Origin: a virus
Length of the DNA: 64,000 nucleotides
Virus record (IMG/VR): IMGVR_UViG_3300005732_000005
Location: 1-64,000 of that record
Reading direction: 5' to 3' (one strand)
Shown here: positions 24,115-31,756 of the stretch, piece after piece
How positions within the stretch are numbered: position 1 is the stretch's first letter
How the letters are laid out: each line of letters opens with the position of its first letter
Position numbers and translations under genes: made by a program
Notes under the pieces: generated by a model
Seen by the model: the letters and a program-made list of their open reading frames with translations, nothing else
Told to the model about the DNA's origin: nothing
Database searches by the model: none

Positions 24115-24348
24115 TTACAGCAAATATGTTCTAACTTCTTTACCTGTGCTGACAGCTTCACCTTTTATCACTAAAAGATCATCCTCTCGCCAATAGTTAG
24201 TATCGCCTAGTAAAGTCTCGTCTACATTGTAATAACCACCACCATCTTCATTAAGTTTAGTTTCTAATTCAGATTTGGTCATCACTTCTACATGAGTATC
24301 TCCGTCACTGTTACTTATTACAAAATAATTATCTTCTTTCACAATCAC
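24115..24348 (-). CDS. Hypothetical protein, 77 aa
   Basis: Acidic, with repeated short strands and the segment NEDGGGYYNVDETLLGD. ATGA-type overlap with the upstream gene. No family is recognised. Confidence 0.6.
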   Translation of the reverse strand: MIVKEDNYFVISNSDGDTHVEVMTKSELETKLNEDGGGYYNVDETLLGDTNYWREDDLLVIKGEAVSTGKEVRTYLL

Positions 24349-24593
24349 ACCTCATAAACATCTAAATAAAAAGAACCTTTAAGTTTATCATACACTACAA
24401 AGGTTTCTACCTCACCACTACCAGATTGTTCTTTAAACCTGTTAATCCTAGTTTCCCATTTGGTATCTTTAATACTTACTTTAATAGATTCTTCTTTTAA
24501 TAACTTATTCAGGTTATTATCACCAATTAACTTTTCTACATCTTTCAATTTAACAATGTATGAAATTTCTTTGTTCACATTTTTCTCCTCCAC
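24345..24593 (-). CDS. Hypothetical protein, 82 aa
   Basis: Lysine/glutamate-rich start then short strands (FVVYDKLKGSFYLDVYEV). It overlaps the DHFR gene end by 19 bases. No family is recognised. Confidence 0.6.
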   Translation of the reverse strand: MEEKNVNKEISYIVKLKDVEKLIGDNNLNKLLKEESIKVSIKDTKWETRINRFKEQSGSGEVETFVVYDKLKGSFYLDVYEV

Positions 24594-25081
24594 ACTTGCA
24601 CACTTGCTTCAAGTTCACCATTACCCACATCAAGTTCTTCCCCAACTTTCTCAAATTCAGAGAGGTCTGGTTTGAAGAAAGTATCTGCTTCTGGGTAAGA
24701 TTGTCTTACTGTTGTTATATGGTATTCGTCAATAAGGTGTTCCATTTGTTTGTAAACACTACCACCACCTATGAGGTATAAATCCTCGTCAGGATCTATC
24801 AACATACCTAAGATTTTCATATTACAAAATTCTGTAAAATATCCATCCCCGTGACTTACACTTCTTGTATTATGGTCGTTTGTTAAGACTATATTATACC
24901 TAATAGGGAGTCCTAAGTTGAAAGGTAAACTTTCAAAAGTCTTTCTCCCCATCAAAATAGTTTCACCAATAGTCTGCTCCTTAAAATATTCCAAATCTTT
25001 CGGCAAACTTCTTCCCCAAGGCATATCACCTTCCTGACCAATTTCTCCATTGAGGCCGTGTGCTAAGATTGCTTTAATCAT
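24575..25081 (-). CDS. Dihydrofolate reductase, 168 aa
   Basis: It reduces dihydrofolate with NADPH, regenerating the cofactor used by ThyA. MIKAILAHGLNGEIGQEGDMPW, the DLEYFKEQT helix, ILMGRKTFESLP and LYLIGGGSVYKQM are the standard DHFR substrate and cofactor motifs. The length is normal. It lies one small gene downstream of thyA, so dTMP synthesis genes are together. Confidence 0.9.
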   Translation of the reverse strand: MIKAILAHGLNGEIGQEGDMPWGRSLPKDLEYFKEQTIGETILMGRKTFESLPFNLGLPIRYNIVLTNDHNTRSVSHGDGYFTEFCNMKILGMLIDPDEDLYLIGGGSVYKQMEHLIDEYHITTVRQSYPEADTFFKPDLSEFEKVGEELDVGNGELEASVQVWRRKM

Positions 25082-25277
25082 TGTGCAGAGTTACCTTGTG
25101 CTCTAGTCCATAACAAAGACTGATAAAATCTTCGGCATAATAGAGGTTTTCGGGGTCATCTAAGGATTGCACAATATATTGTGAACCTTGATTATCTTCC
25201 CACACTAATCTTCTTGCAATATCGTCGGTCTCATCACCTTTGAAAACTTCTATAATTTTAAAATTCTTGTCCATCAT
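25074..25277 (-). CDS. Small hypothetical protein, 67 aa
   Basis: Acidic beta-rich protein between thyA and DHFR. Overlaps DHFR by 8 bases. ATGATG gives two possible starts. No family is recognised. Confidence 0.6.
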   Translation of the reverse strand: MMDKNFKIIEVFKGDETDDIARRLVWEDNQGSQYIVQSLDDPENLYYAEDFISLCYGLEHKVTLHND

Positions 25278-25283
25278 CTTCTC

Positions 25284-26120
25284 CTAATCAGTTATCATTT
25301 CAAAACCAATCTTACCAAGATGTTCATAACCTGTCAACTTAAAATATTCTCGTGCATGCCAATCTGGTACATAAATATCTGACATCATATTGATTTTAGA
25401 GTTTACTTCAACAACAGGATTGATGTCAAGCGGTTTACGCTTCAACATTTCATAGACACCTTCCAAATGTGGCTCGTAAATGTGTGCGTTGGTTATATTA
25501 TGTTTCACAACTCCTTGTTCCAAACCTGCAATATGGGAGAGTATCTTATTCTCAATCCATAAACTGAATGCGTTAAAAGGTTTCCCAACCGCATAATCTG
25601 CAGATCTTTGCGTTGCCCTTGTATGTAGCTTCCCGTCTAGAATAGTATAAATTGTTTGGAACAAGCATGGGCGTAGACATCCCTTGTCAAACAACTCTGG
25701 CCTCCAGAAATTCATTATCAGTCCACGGTCATCTTCGTGCATAGCTATCTTATTCAACAATTCTGGAATTTCATGAGGTTCTGTAGCCGCACCATACACT
25801 CGACCCATATCGTCAACACCTTTACAATAAGGTTTATTTTGCCACGAATCTTTGTTGGCATCCTTGAACCAAGTAGGGCTACCTATATCTGCAAACTGTT
25901 GTGCATTACAATAAGCTCTCCAATACCCAACCCTCTCTGCCCAACTGCTTACTGGGAAGCATTGTTTTACTGTTAACAAAGACACATCTTCAGGTTTGTA
26001 GGTGAAATCTAGGAAAGGAACTGTTAAACAATCCACTCCTGTTCGCTGATTCTTAATCCACTTACCTTCATCTAAGATATACTGTAACGCATCTAGATAA
26101 TCTTTTTCATATTTTAACAA
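25284..26120 (-). CDS. thyA: Thymidylate synthase, 278 aa
   Basis: It makes dTMP from dUMP with methylene-tetrahydrofolate. LRPCLFQ (Cys152 nucleophile), TQRSADYAVGKPFN (phosphate and base contacts, keeping the Asn that selects dUMP) and IYEPHLEGV identify ThyA. RGLIMNFWRP lies just before the active Cys. The kept Asn argues against a dCMP hydroxymethylase. It groups with DHFR and the reductase genes. Confidence 0.85.
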   Translation of the reverse strand: MLKYEKDYLDALQYILDEGKWIKNQRTGVDCLTVPFLDFTYKPEDVSLLTVKQCFPVSSWAERVGYWRAYCNAQQFADIGSPTWFKDANKDSWQNKPYCKGVDDMGRVYGAATEPHEIPELLNKIAMHEDDRGLIMNFWRPELFDKGCLRPCLFQTIYTILDGKLHTRATQRSADYAVGKPFNAFSLWIENKILSHIAGLEQGVVKHNITNAHIYEPHLEGVYEMLKRKPLDINPVVEVNSKINMMSDIYVPDWHAREYFKLTGYEHLGKIGFEMITD

Positions 26121-26420
26121 CTACATTCTCTCCTCAATAATCCAGTTAATACTTAAGAACTCAAACTCTTTCAAATTATAAAATTCTGGGTCGTATGGGT
26201 TCTTTGTAAGATTTTTCTCTATCATCAAGTCATACCTATTATCCTGACACCATTTCGTCCAGACATCCCAACAATCTATATGGATCACTATCTTTGTAAA
26301 GGTATCTAACTCTACTCGATATGTGTTGTTTCTAAAAGGTAATAACTTATGTGCAATATCTATTGTCTGGTCAACGATGTCAATATAACCTAGACAATCT
26401 TCAAATTTTTCAATCTTCAT
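26121..26420 (-). CDS. Hypothetical protein, 99 aa
   Basis: The start at 26420 is chosen for the AGGAGAAG leader. Acidic with several Trp; IDIVDQTIDIAHKLLPF helix near the start. It abuts thyA directly. No family is recognised. Confidence 0.6.
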   Translation of the reverse strand: MKIEKFEDCLGYIDIVDQTIDIAHKLLPFRNNTYRVELDTFTKIVIHIDCWDVWTKWCQDNRYDLMIEKNLTKNPYDPEFYNLKEFEFLSINWIIEERM

Positions 26421-26525
26421 TTCTTCTCCTAACAAATTAATTAAAGGGACAAGACAAGCTTGCCCGTTATTGTAAAGTTACACCCCAATCCCCTCAACCA
26501 TTCACCCTTTTAAGGAGTAAATTTT

Positions 26526-26792
26526 ATGGAACACAAGATAAACCCTGACGATATAACTAACTTTTATCTAGTAAATGTTGAAACAGGTAAACATTTCGAG
26601 GGTTTCGATAAAGATACTGTAATATCTTCCCCGCTACCACCTAAAACAGGTGAATACTTAAATCAATCAGGTTGTTATTTTGAGGTTGTAGGTATTCTTC
26701 AACACTTTGATCAGAACCTTGTAGAAGTTTTCGCAAAAGGTTTAGGTGATAGCTCGGCTTTTCTAAGATACCTACAAAACAAAGTTCAGTAA
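26526..26792 (+). CDS. Hypothetical protein, 88 aa
   Basis: The ATG follows AAGGAG. Small alpha/beta protein (FYLVNVETGKHFEGF). It diverges from thyA's upstream gene and converges on the gene at 26786-26965. No family is recognised. Confidence 0.65.
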   Translation: MEHKINPDDITNFYLVNVETGKHFEGFDKDTVISSPLPPKTGEYLNQSGCYFEVVGILQHFDQNLVEVFAKGLGDSSAFLRYLQNKVQ

Positions 26793-26965
26793 GTCCAAGT
26801 AGGACTTTTTACTGCGTGTCTATATAATTCTTCATAGGCACGTTCATTCACAGTTTCACGGTACTCTGTGAGCAAAGGTACAACCTTATCTAAGATTTCT
26901 TTTTGCTCTAAAGTTTTCTTACCAAGAGCTTTTTGTAAATCTAATAAAATATGATCTAATTGCAT
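26786..26965 (-). CDS. Small helical protein, 59 aa
   Basis: Read from an ATG with AGAGGAA upstream to a TGA. Helical, with alternating charged and leucine-rich stretches (LLDLQKALGKKTLEQKEIL). Its end overlaps the convergent gene by 7 bases, including the shared terminator hairpin. No family is recognised. Confidence 0.55.
   Translation of the reverse strand: MQLDHILLDLQKALGKKTLEQKEILDKVVPLLTEYRETVNERAYEELYRHAVKSPTWTY
26791..26810 (+). terminator. Rho-independent terminator
   Basis: AAGTCC and GGACTT pair around AAGTA and are followed by TTT. It ends the gene at 26526-26792. It lies inside the end of the convergent gene on the other strand. Confidence 0.7.
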
Positions 26966-27066
26966 AATAAATTTTCCTCTAAATAAATTAATAAAAGTGT
27001 AATCTATTGTAATAAGTGTTTGTTTTAACTTGTGGTAAATTGTTCGCTTTAAATGGAGCTTTTGTT

Positions 27067-27453
27067 ATGAAAACCCTTTATAAAATAGACAAACACTTAT
27101 CAGACAAATTACTAAAACATATGTTTAACTCTTATGTTAATCACAGAGGAGAAACAACAGGAAGTCTATCTGACTATTGCTTCAACCCTCTATCTGAAAA
27201 CACAATACCTGAGTTACTTACAACCAATGAAAGTGGTAATTCTGTTAATAAAACCTCTGATTATTTCAGGGACTTTGAAAAACGTGGCTTACTTACTCAA
27301 AACGGAGTTTGTTATTACTTGACTGAAGAAGGTTACAAACAAGGTCTAAAGGTAAGTCAGCCTGTAAAACAATTCTTAAAAACACAGTGGAAATGGTATT
27401 TACCTGTAGTCCTTTCTTTAGTTGCCGCTACCACAGGAATACTACGCTTATGA
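27067..27453 (+). CDS. Winged-helix-like protein with C-terminal membrane anchor, 128 aa
   Basis: The ATG at 27067 with ATGGAG upstream is preferred; a -35/-10 pair (TTAACT, 17 bases, TTTAAA at 27025-27053) overlaps the earlier codons. NSVNKTSDYFRDFEKRGLLTQNGVCYYLTEEGYKQG reads like a winged-helix recognition helix and wing. Residues 110-127 (WYLPVVLSLVAATTGIL) form one membrane helix. It may be a membrane-tethered regulator. It lies just before the first attC site and could itself belong to a cassette. Confidence 0.5.
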   Translation: MKTLYKIDKHLSDKLLKHMFNSYVNHRGETTGSLSDYCFNPLSENTIPELLTTNESGNSVNKTSDYFRDFEKRGLLTQNGVCYYLTEEGYKQGLKVSQPVKQFLKTQWKWYLPVVLSLVAATTGILRL

Positions 27454-27511
27454 TAGTTATTGCACACATCCACCAAGCTATGTAGACATCTTCATCCTCT
27501 TTCTTACTCAA
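27428..27511 (-). CDS. Possible antisense membrane peptide, 27 aa
   Basis: A TTG start behind TAGGGGT opens a 27-residue frame with one hydrophobic stretch (IAWWMCAITIISVVFLW). It overlaps the end of the gene on the other strand. Weak evidence only. Confidence 0.2.
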   Translation of the reverse strand: MSKKEDEDVYIAWWMCAITIISVVFLW

Positions 27512-27553
27512 AATATACCCCTATATATAAATTACATAAACAAATATAATGTG

Positions 27554-27612
27554 GTGTAACAAGTGGTTAAACTAGGAATCGCTTCGCTCTCCTGTTAACC
27601 AAGCGTTATAAC
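27554..27612 (+). other. attC-type integron recombination site, copy 1
   Basis: TAACAAGTGGTTAA (27557-27570) pairs with TTAACCAAGCGTTA (27595-27608) except at the AAG/GCT step next to the outer box, as in attC sites. Inside, AGGA/TCCT pair and a GCTTCGC loop lies at the tip. The right end is GCG-TTATAAC; strand exchange would fall after 27605. The outer boxes do not match RYYYAAC/GTTRRRY at every base. Confidence 0.75.
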
Positions 27613-27643
27613 CTACACTATCAACCCTGAAAGGAGTTTTAGA

Positions 27644-27886
27644 ATGTCCTATTACAAAGAACCTTACCATTTCAAGGCAGGTTTCCATCCAAAATGTCCC
27701 AACTCAGAATGTAAGAGTACTAATATAGATATATCACTTTCCGAACACCTGTACGGTCCTGCTAATGGTAATTATGAAGTAATATACTGTAAAGACTGCC
27801 ATACATTCTTAGGTGCTCATCCTGTAGTAATTCAAAATCTACATCCAGATATTAAAGATGAGGATAAGATCAAACTGGGTGACTAG
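27644..27886 (+). CDS. Zinc-ribbon-like cassette protein, 80 aa
   Basis: The ATG follows AAAGGAG. HPKCPNSECKS (residues 17-27) and VIYCKDCHTFLGAHP (about 46-60) supply two cysteine pairs in a zinc-ribbon arrangement. No family is recognised. The gene starts 32 bases after attC copy 1 and reads toward attC copy 2, exactly as a gene in an integron cassette does. Confidence 0.65.
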   Translation: MSYYKEPYHFKAGFHPKCPNSECKSTNIDISLSEHLYGPANGNYEVIYCKDCHTFLGAHPVVIQNLHPDIKDEDKIKLGD

Positions 27887-28034
27887 GCTGTTTAGTTGCC
27901 GTATTTGCTTTGGCTAGTGCTAATAAAGCTTCAATCCTGATAATTCTCTGGGTTTCTGCTGGTGTGTTTTCTAAACTTCTACAATCATTAGCCAAAGCAG
28001 CAATTGCTGCAAAGATGTCTCTGTTGTTCATAAT
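27870..28034 (-). CDS. Small alanine-rich helical protein, 54 aa
   Basis: The ATG at 28034 follows TAGGAGAAA. IFAAIAALANDCRSLEN and IRIEALLALAKAN suggest two helices. It is antisense to the cassette's main gene at the 3' end and lies wholly between the two attC sites. No family is recognised. Confidence 0.45.
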   Translation of the reverse strand: MMNNRDIFAAIAALANDCRSLENTPAETQRIIRIEALLALAKANTATKQPSHPV

Positions 28035-28060
28035 TATTTCTCCTATTTTCAATTTAGGGT

Positions 28061-28122
28061 GTTATAACAAGTTAATTAAGCGGACTTGCTTCGCCTGCCG
28101 CTTATTAAGGCGTTACTTTAAC
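28061..28122 (+). other. attC-type integron recombination site, copy 2
   Basis: TAACAAGTTAATTAAGCGG (28065-28083) pairs with CCGCTTATTAAGGCGTTA (28098-28115) except for the AAG/GCC step and one unpaired T in the left arm, the expected extrahelical base. The tip carries GCTTCGC, as in copy 1. Both copies face the same way. Strand exchange would fall after 28112, giving a 507-bp cassette. Confidence 0.85.
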
Positions 28123-28132
28123 AAAACTCGAA

Positions 28133-28387
28133 TCAGTTGTCAACACTTCCAACACTACTTTCTTCAAGCCATTTATCAAAATCGTCGTCTCCAGAGTAAT
28201 CTACTTCTCGATTAACAAGGGTATACATTTCCTGAGAAGCTGCTAACCACATTGCTGCCTCTAGAGCATTATCAAACTCTTCAATGACTTCCTTTGTCTC
28301 AAAGTTGATTAGTGCAGAAGGTTTGTTCTTTCCTACACCAAAATCTACTTCAATAAGGTTATTTTCTTCCACAATATTATCGCTCAA
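28133..28387 (-). CDS. Hypothetical acidic protein, 84 aa
   Basis: A TTG start at 28387 behind ACGAGGTG is preferred, since upstream codons overlap the previous gene in another frame. Strongly acidic C-terminus (YSGDDDFDKWLEESS). Helical centre (ALEAAMWLAAS). No family is recognised. Confidence 0.5.
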   Translation of the reverse strand: MSDNIVEENNLIEVDFGVGKNKPSALINFETKEVIEEFDNALEAAMWLAASQEMYTLVNREVDYSGDDDFDKWLEESSVGSVDN

Positions 28388-28517
28388 AAGAAACACCTCG
28401 TTTAGTAAGTTCATTAATAATCTTAACTTTCTGACCACCTGTTGCAGAAGGTAATTTCTGAATAAGGTCTTTTGTTGAAAGTTGTGCTACTTTTACTAGG
28501 TTCTTTTGTTTTGCCAT
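28377..28517 (-). CDS. Small basic protein, 46 aa
   Basis: The ATG follows GAGGAGAAACAATA. Basic and helical (KQKNLVKVAQLSTKDLIQKL, TGGQKVKIINELTKRGV). It overlaps the next gene's TTG start by 11 bases. No family is recognised. Confidence 0.55.
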   Translation of the reverse strand: MAKQKNLVKVAQLSTKDLIQKLPSATGGQKVKIINELTKRGVSFER

Positions 28518-28705
28518 TATTGTTTCTCCTCGTTAAAAACCACTTTTCGGGTAGATTGGAATAATGTAGAAAGATTACTACTTGTATGATAGTTATTCAC
28601 ACTACCAGTCCAATGCTTTCCAATATAACCACACCTTGTTAAACGTTCATTTTGTGTATATTCATTTAGCTCTTGTGCTGTTTTACATTGTTTGTATGAT
28701 GTCAT
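28517..28705 (-). CDS. Small hypothetical protein, 62 aa
   Basis: The start at 28705 has GGAGGAAC just upstream. Polar, with NERLTRCGYIGKHWTGSVNNYHTSS in the middle. It overlaps the endonuclease VII gene by 4 bases. No family is recognised. Confidence 0.6.
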   Translation of the reverse strand: MTSYKQCKTAQELNEYTQNERLTRCGYIGKHWTGSVNNYHTSSNLSTLFQSTRKVVFNEEKQ

Positions 28706-29199
28706 AGTTCCTCCAACCACAGTTTAATATATTCTTGGACAAGAGATTTCTTATCCAAGCCAGAAATTCTTTTTCCAAAGTCTGTGAGTATCTTATCCTC
28801 AACTTTATCCTTTGTCAAACGATCTATTTTCTTTCTAACCTCGTTCATATAAGCATAGTGATAAGGTTTATCAGAATTATCTTTCTTAAGGTAGTTTCCC
28901 ATTCTAACAAGGAATTCTGGAAAGTCAATATCATATTTCTGCTCAATCTTCATTTTCTTAAATAACCCTAAGAAACGTCCTTCTAGCATATTAACTTCAC
29001 TTGTCAGAAGACCTCTTACCTTTCCATCACATCCTATCCCATTATCGTGGGTATGGTCAAGGACTAAATTTCCCGAATGACCAGTTATTTCACACAATTG
29101 TTCCAGAGAGTCTTTATATTCCTTAACACCCTTTGCGTTACGTAACCAGTCTTCGGGAAGAGAAACCCCTTTATGAGGTTTCTTTCTTCTTTTTGTCAT
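28702..29199 (-). CDS. Recombination endonuclease VII-like protein, 165 aa
   Basis: It probably cleaves branched DNA such as four-way junctions before packaging. LVLDHTHDNG, GKVRGLLTSEVNMLEG and the surrounding spacing match the His-Me finger core of T4 endonuclease VII. The usual N-terminal CxxC zinc pair is not complete. It lies directly after the RuvC-like gene, with a 29-base overlap. Confidence 0.75.
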   Translation of the reverse strand: MTKRRKKPHKGVSLPEDWLRNAKGVKEYKDSLEQLCEITGHSGNLVLDHTHDNGIGCDGKVRGLLTSEVNMLEGRFLGLFKKMKIEQKYDIDFPEFLVRMGNYLKKDNSDKPYHYAYMNEVRKKIDRLTKDKVEDKILTDFGKRISGLDKKSLVQEYIKLWLEEL

Positions 29200-29755
29200 A
29201 AATCATTTGTCCTAAGAAGTAACTGTCTGTTAAGTCATCTAGCCCTGTAGAGTAATTGTACTGGGAGAACATGTCTTGTCCACAAAACTCCCTTACTGCT
29301 TCTACCATTTTCTTCTTATCCATTTTAATCTTCTTAGGCTTACCAGCTTTGGTCATTCCATCCCACTTACTATGCTCAGGTAAGAATTGGTGTGCGAAAG
29401 ATTTAAGTGAAGTGGGTGCAATCTCTTCAACTTCAATATCTGGAAATTCACAAATCAACCTTTCACGAATAGCTCCGAATAAGCAAGCTAAGTCGCGAGT
29501 AGCATTCCCAGCACTACCAAAGGATAAAGCTTCAAAAACAATAATATCTGGCTGAAACTCTTTCACTTCACCAATAACATCTTCGCAAACGTGGTGTATT
29601 TGTTTATGAAGATTATCATAGTAAGTTGTATCCTTTCGTTTTGTCTTTACGGAACTTTTACCTGTCTTGGAAAGTTTCTCGACTAAGAAAGTCCCATTCT
29701 CTTGTCTAGTGATAGCACACTTAGAGAGGGATTGGTCAATAGCTAATACTTTCAT
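29171..29755 (-). CDS. RuvC-like Holliday-junction resolvase, 194 aa
   Basis: VLAIDQSLSKCAI (Asp at residue 6), DIIVFEALSFGSAG (Glu in the second strand) and GLDDLTDSYFLG (C-terminal acidic pair) are the RNase H-fold catalytic sites of RuvC-like nucleases. It would resolve replication and recombination junctions. Having both this and an endonuclease VII is somewhat redundant. Confidence 0.7.
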   Translation of the reverse strand: MKVLAIDQSLSKCAITRQENGTFLVEKLSKTGKSSVKTKRKDTTYYDNLHKQIHHVCEDVIGEVKEFQPDIIVFEALSFGSAGNATRDLACLFGAIRERLICEFPDIEVEEIAPTSLKSFAHQFLPEHSKWDGMTKAGKPKKIKMDKKKMVEAVREFCGQDMFSQYNYSTGLDDLTDSYFLGQMIYDKKKKETS

Positions 29756-29939
29756 GTAACCTCACTAGATGTTTATTTACCGAACACTTAACTTTACTCA
29801 AACCCTCTTCGTTGTAGGGGACACTTTTCTCTACCCTCAACAAAGTATTAAGAGAGTCGGTACACTTTTTCTTAGTAATTATTGTTCTGAAGTTTTCACT
29901 AGTATCCCACATCATTTGTTGTAACGGTTTACCTTTCAC
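29736..29939 (-). CDS. Small basic protein, 67 aa
   Basis: It starts at GTG overlapping the upstream TGA. Basic, with TKKKCTDSLNTLLRVEKS. It overlaps the RuvC-like gene by 20 bases. No family is recognised. Confidence 0.55.
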   Translation of the reverse strand: MKGKPLQQMMWDTSENFRTIITKKKCTDSLNTLLRVEKSVPYNEEGLSKVKCSVNKHLVRLHESISY

Positions 29940-30166
29940 TCTCTAATCCTATAAACATTAGGTTTCCAAACATAAGGGTGTAATCCATCTTTAGGAAAAC
30001 TTTCATACAGAGTCACCGAGGCCACAACAGAATCCCAACCTTCTCCTACAGAAAAATCATGATACATTCCTGTTGGAGGTTCTGACATGCCTGATACATT
30101 ATACTCTAAGTGGCTAGGGTAATTCTTTTTCCACTCTAAGAACTCTTCTTTGGTTACTTCTTTCAT
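29936..30166 (-). CDS. Hypothetical protein, 76 aa
   Basis: The start at 30166 has GAGGAGTAG upstream. Helical start (MKEVTKEEFLEWKKNYP), beta-rich remainder with GMYHDFSVGEGWDSVVASVTLY. No family is recognised. Confidence 0.6.
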   Translation of the reverse strand: MKEVTKEEFLEWKKNYPSHLEYNVSGMSEPPTGMYHDFSVGEGWDSVVASVTLYESFPKDGLHPYVWKPNVYRIRE

Positions 30167-30170
30167 AAAA

Positions 30171-30395
30171 CTACTCCTCAATAATCACGTGGAAAGACAA
30201 CTCAACATCGTGGTAATCTAATTCTAACCAATCATCCGTGCCCTTGTCAATAAGAATGCTGTTATTAAGATAATCCATTTCCAATACCCTTGCTGTCTCG
30301 AATGAAACCTTTCTGGTATCAAGGTTATACCACCCATAGGTAATCCAATCACCTACTTCCAAAGGTTCACCATTCCAATCCTTCAATACTTTCAT
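30171..30395 (-). CDS. Hypothetical protein, 74 aa
   Basis: Beta-rich; the strands (GDWITYGWYNLDTRKVSFETARVLEMDY) suggest a small barrel. ATGA overlap with the gene above. No family is recognised. Confidence 0.6.
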   Translation of the reverse strand: MKVLKDWNGEPLEVGDWITYGWYNLDTRKVSFETARVLEMDYLNNSILIDKGTDDWLELDYHDVELSFHVIIEE

Positions 30396-30592
30396 ACATT
30401 ACCCTCTTCATAAGATTGCACTTTCTCTAAATCATTTACGTCTGCCACAAATTTCTCTCCAGTGCAAATTTCTCTGTAGAAAACATTCACCCCATCAAAA
30501 TCTGTTGGACGGGTAAGCATATCCTCTATAAAAAGTAAATCTGCTTCCGAGATAGCTTTATTGATAAGGATTATTTTATCTCTATTGGTCAT
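30392..30592 (-). CDS. Small acidic protein, 66 aa
   Basis: The start at 30592 is chosen for AAAGGACA and its overlap with the upstream stop (ATGA). Acidic and helical (LINKAISEADLLFIEDML). No family is recognised. Confidence 0.55.
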   Translation of the reverse strand: MTNRDKIILINKAISEADLLFIEDMLTRPTDFDGVNVFYREICTGEKFVADVNDLEKVQSYEEGNV

Positions 30593-30756
30593 TGTTTGTC
30601 CTTTTTGCAAAGTTTCAGTAATACTTCCAATTCTTCTGCGCTTAGTTCTACCGCACAACTACCACTGTATTCTGAATCGAAAACAGTGTCCATTCCGAAC
30701 TCTATACCGTTGCCTGTAATTCTATACTCGATACCGTCGGAAGTTTCTTTAATCAT
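30589..30756 (-). CDS. Small acidic protein, 55 aa
   Basis: Reads from an ATG that overlaps the upstream stop to a TGA overlapping the next start. Beta-rich start and helical end (SAEELEVLLKLCKKD). No family is recognised. Confidence 0.55.
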   Translation of the reverse strand: MIKETSDGIEYRITGNGIEFGMDTVFDSEYSGSCAVELSAEELEVLLKLCKKDKQ

Positions 30757-31064
30757 TACATATACTCCTCATATTTGTCCCAGAAGTCGTCTTCTGTCAG
30801 TTCTCTACTCTCTTCAAATATCCCTGTTTGCCAACATCCTGTTTGAGTATCTAGGTTTGCTATAAAATAACCATCCTGTCGAGTAAATCCTTCTGGCAGA
30901 TAACAACTGTAACCTGAAAGCTCTATAGCTTTATAAGGACTCACCCACTTAACCTCTCTTTCACAATCAGACAAACACCAAGCTTTGCAATCAGATATCC
31001 CAATCAATACTGGATAATTCACCTTCCTAAGAAACTTTTCTAGTAACCCTACTTCTAATCTCAT
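30756..31064 (-). CDS. Hypothetical protein, 102 aa
   Basis: Contains a paired Cys region (ISDCKAWCLSDCER) and SGYSCYLPEGFTRQDGYFIANLD. The four cysteines might bind a metal. Helical acidic C-terminus. No family is recognised. Confidence 0.6.
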   Translation of the reverse strand: MRLEVGLLEKFLRKVNYPVLIGISDCKAWCLSDCEREVKWVSPYKAIELSGYSCYLPEGFTRQDGYFIANLDTQTGCWQTGIFEESRELTEDDFWDKYEEYM

Positions 31065-31744
31065 AACAACTCCTTCACATCAACAAATACACTTGGCTTC
31101 AAATATTTACCATTTGGGAAACGTTCATTATGCTCTTTATCGTATTTACTCTTGAAGATATAAACCTTCTCACCAAGCAGTTCACCTTCTTCAAAGTATA
31201 CGTCTGTGTAGCGACCTTTGCTCTCGATATAATCACACTCTGATTCAGGGTCAACTGTTCCTACGACAGGGAACTTTGATTTATTACTGGTATTTACTGC
31301 ATCAAAGTATTTAACAACCTTCTCCACATCGATATCAGAAGCATTTGTTAAATCACAAAGAACATCTACAGCACTTTGGAAATGTCGAACACTGTGTTTT
31401 GTTGATAAGAAATAACTTTGTGCTTCGTGAAGCAAATCATTAAAGTCCATACCCTCAGGGTTCAAGTCGTAATCATATGTGCCATCAAGAAGAGACTTAT
31501 TACCAGCATACATCATTGCACAAGGAATAACTGTGACATGCAGATCAATTAATCCGTCGTATTTCTCTTCTTCATCATTATCCTTGATGGCCAACATACC
31601 TTCACAAAATTCTGAGTATGCGATATTAATCTGGTGCGGAAGTTGTTCATCTGAGTCAGTGGTAAGTCCTACGGCAACATTAATCTCGTCGGAAAGTTCC
31701 CATGTCTCAAGGATTTTTTGTTTAAGGGTGGTTTGTTGTGTCAT
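31061..31744 (-). CDS. Possible MazG/PRA-PH-like nucleotide pyrophosphohydrolase, 227 aa
   Basis: Mostly helical. EFCEGMLAIKDNDEEEKYDGLIDLHVTVI (near residues 45-75) carries the spaced Glu/Asp helices of all-alpha NTP pyrophosphohydrolases. A second helical half follows, then a beta-rich tail (YTDVYFEEGELLGEKVYIF). It may cleanse or adjust nucleotide pools. The acidic pattern is suggestive, not complete. Confidence 0.4.
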   Translation of the reverse strand: MTQQTTLKQKILETWELSDEINVAVGLTTDSDEQLPHQINIAYSEFCEGMLAIKDNDEEEKYDGLIDLHVTVIPCAMMYAGNKSLLDGTYDYDLNPEGMDFNDLLHEAQSYFLSTKHSVRHFQSAVDVLCDLTNASDIDVEKVVKYFDAVNTSNKSKFPVVGTVDPESECDYIESKGRYTDVYFEEGELLGEKVYIFKSKYDKEHNERFPNGKYLKPSVFVDVKELL

Positions 31745-31756
31745 ATTATTTCTCCT

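Noticed and set aside
29256-29555. 99-codon rightward frame
   Set aside because: Mirror of the RuvC-like gene on the other strand.
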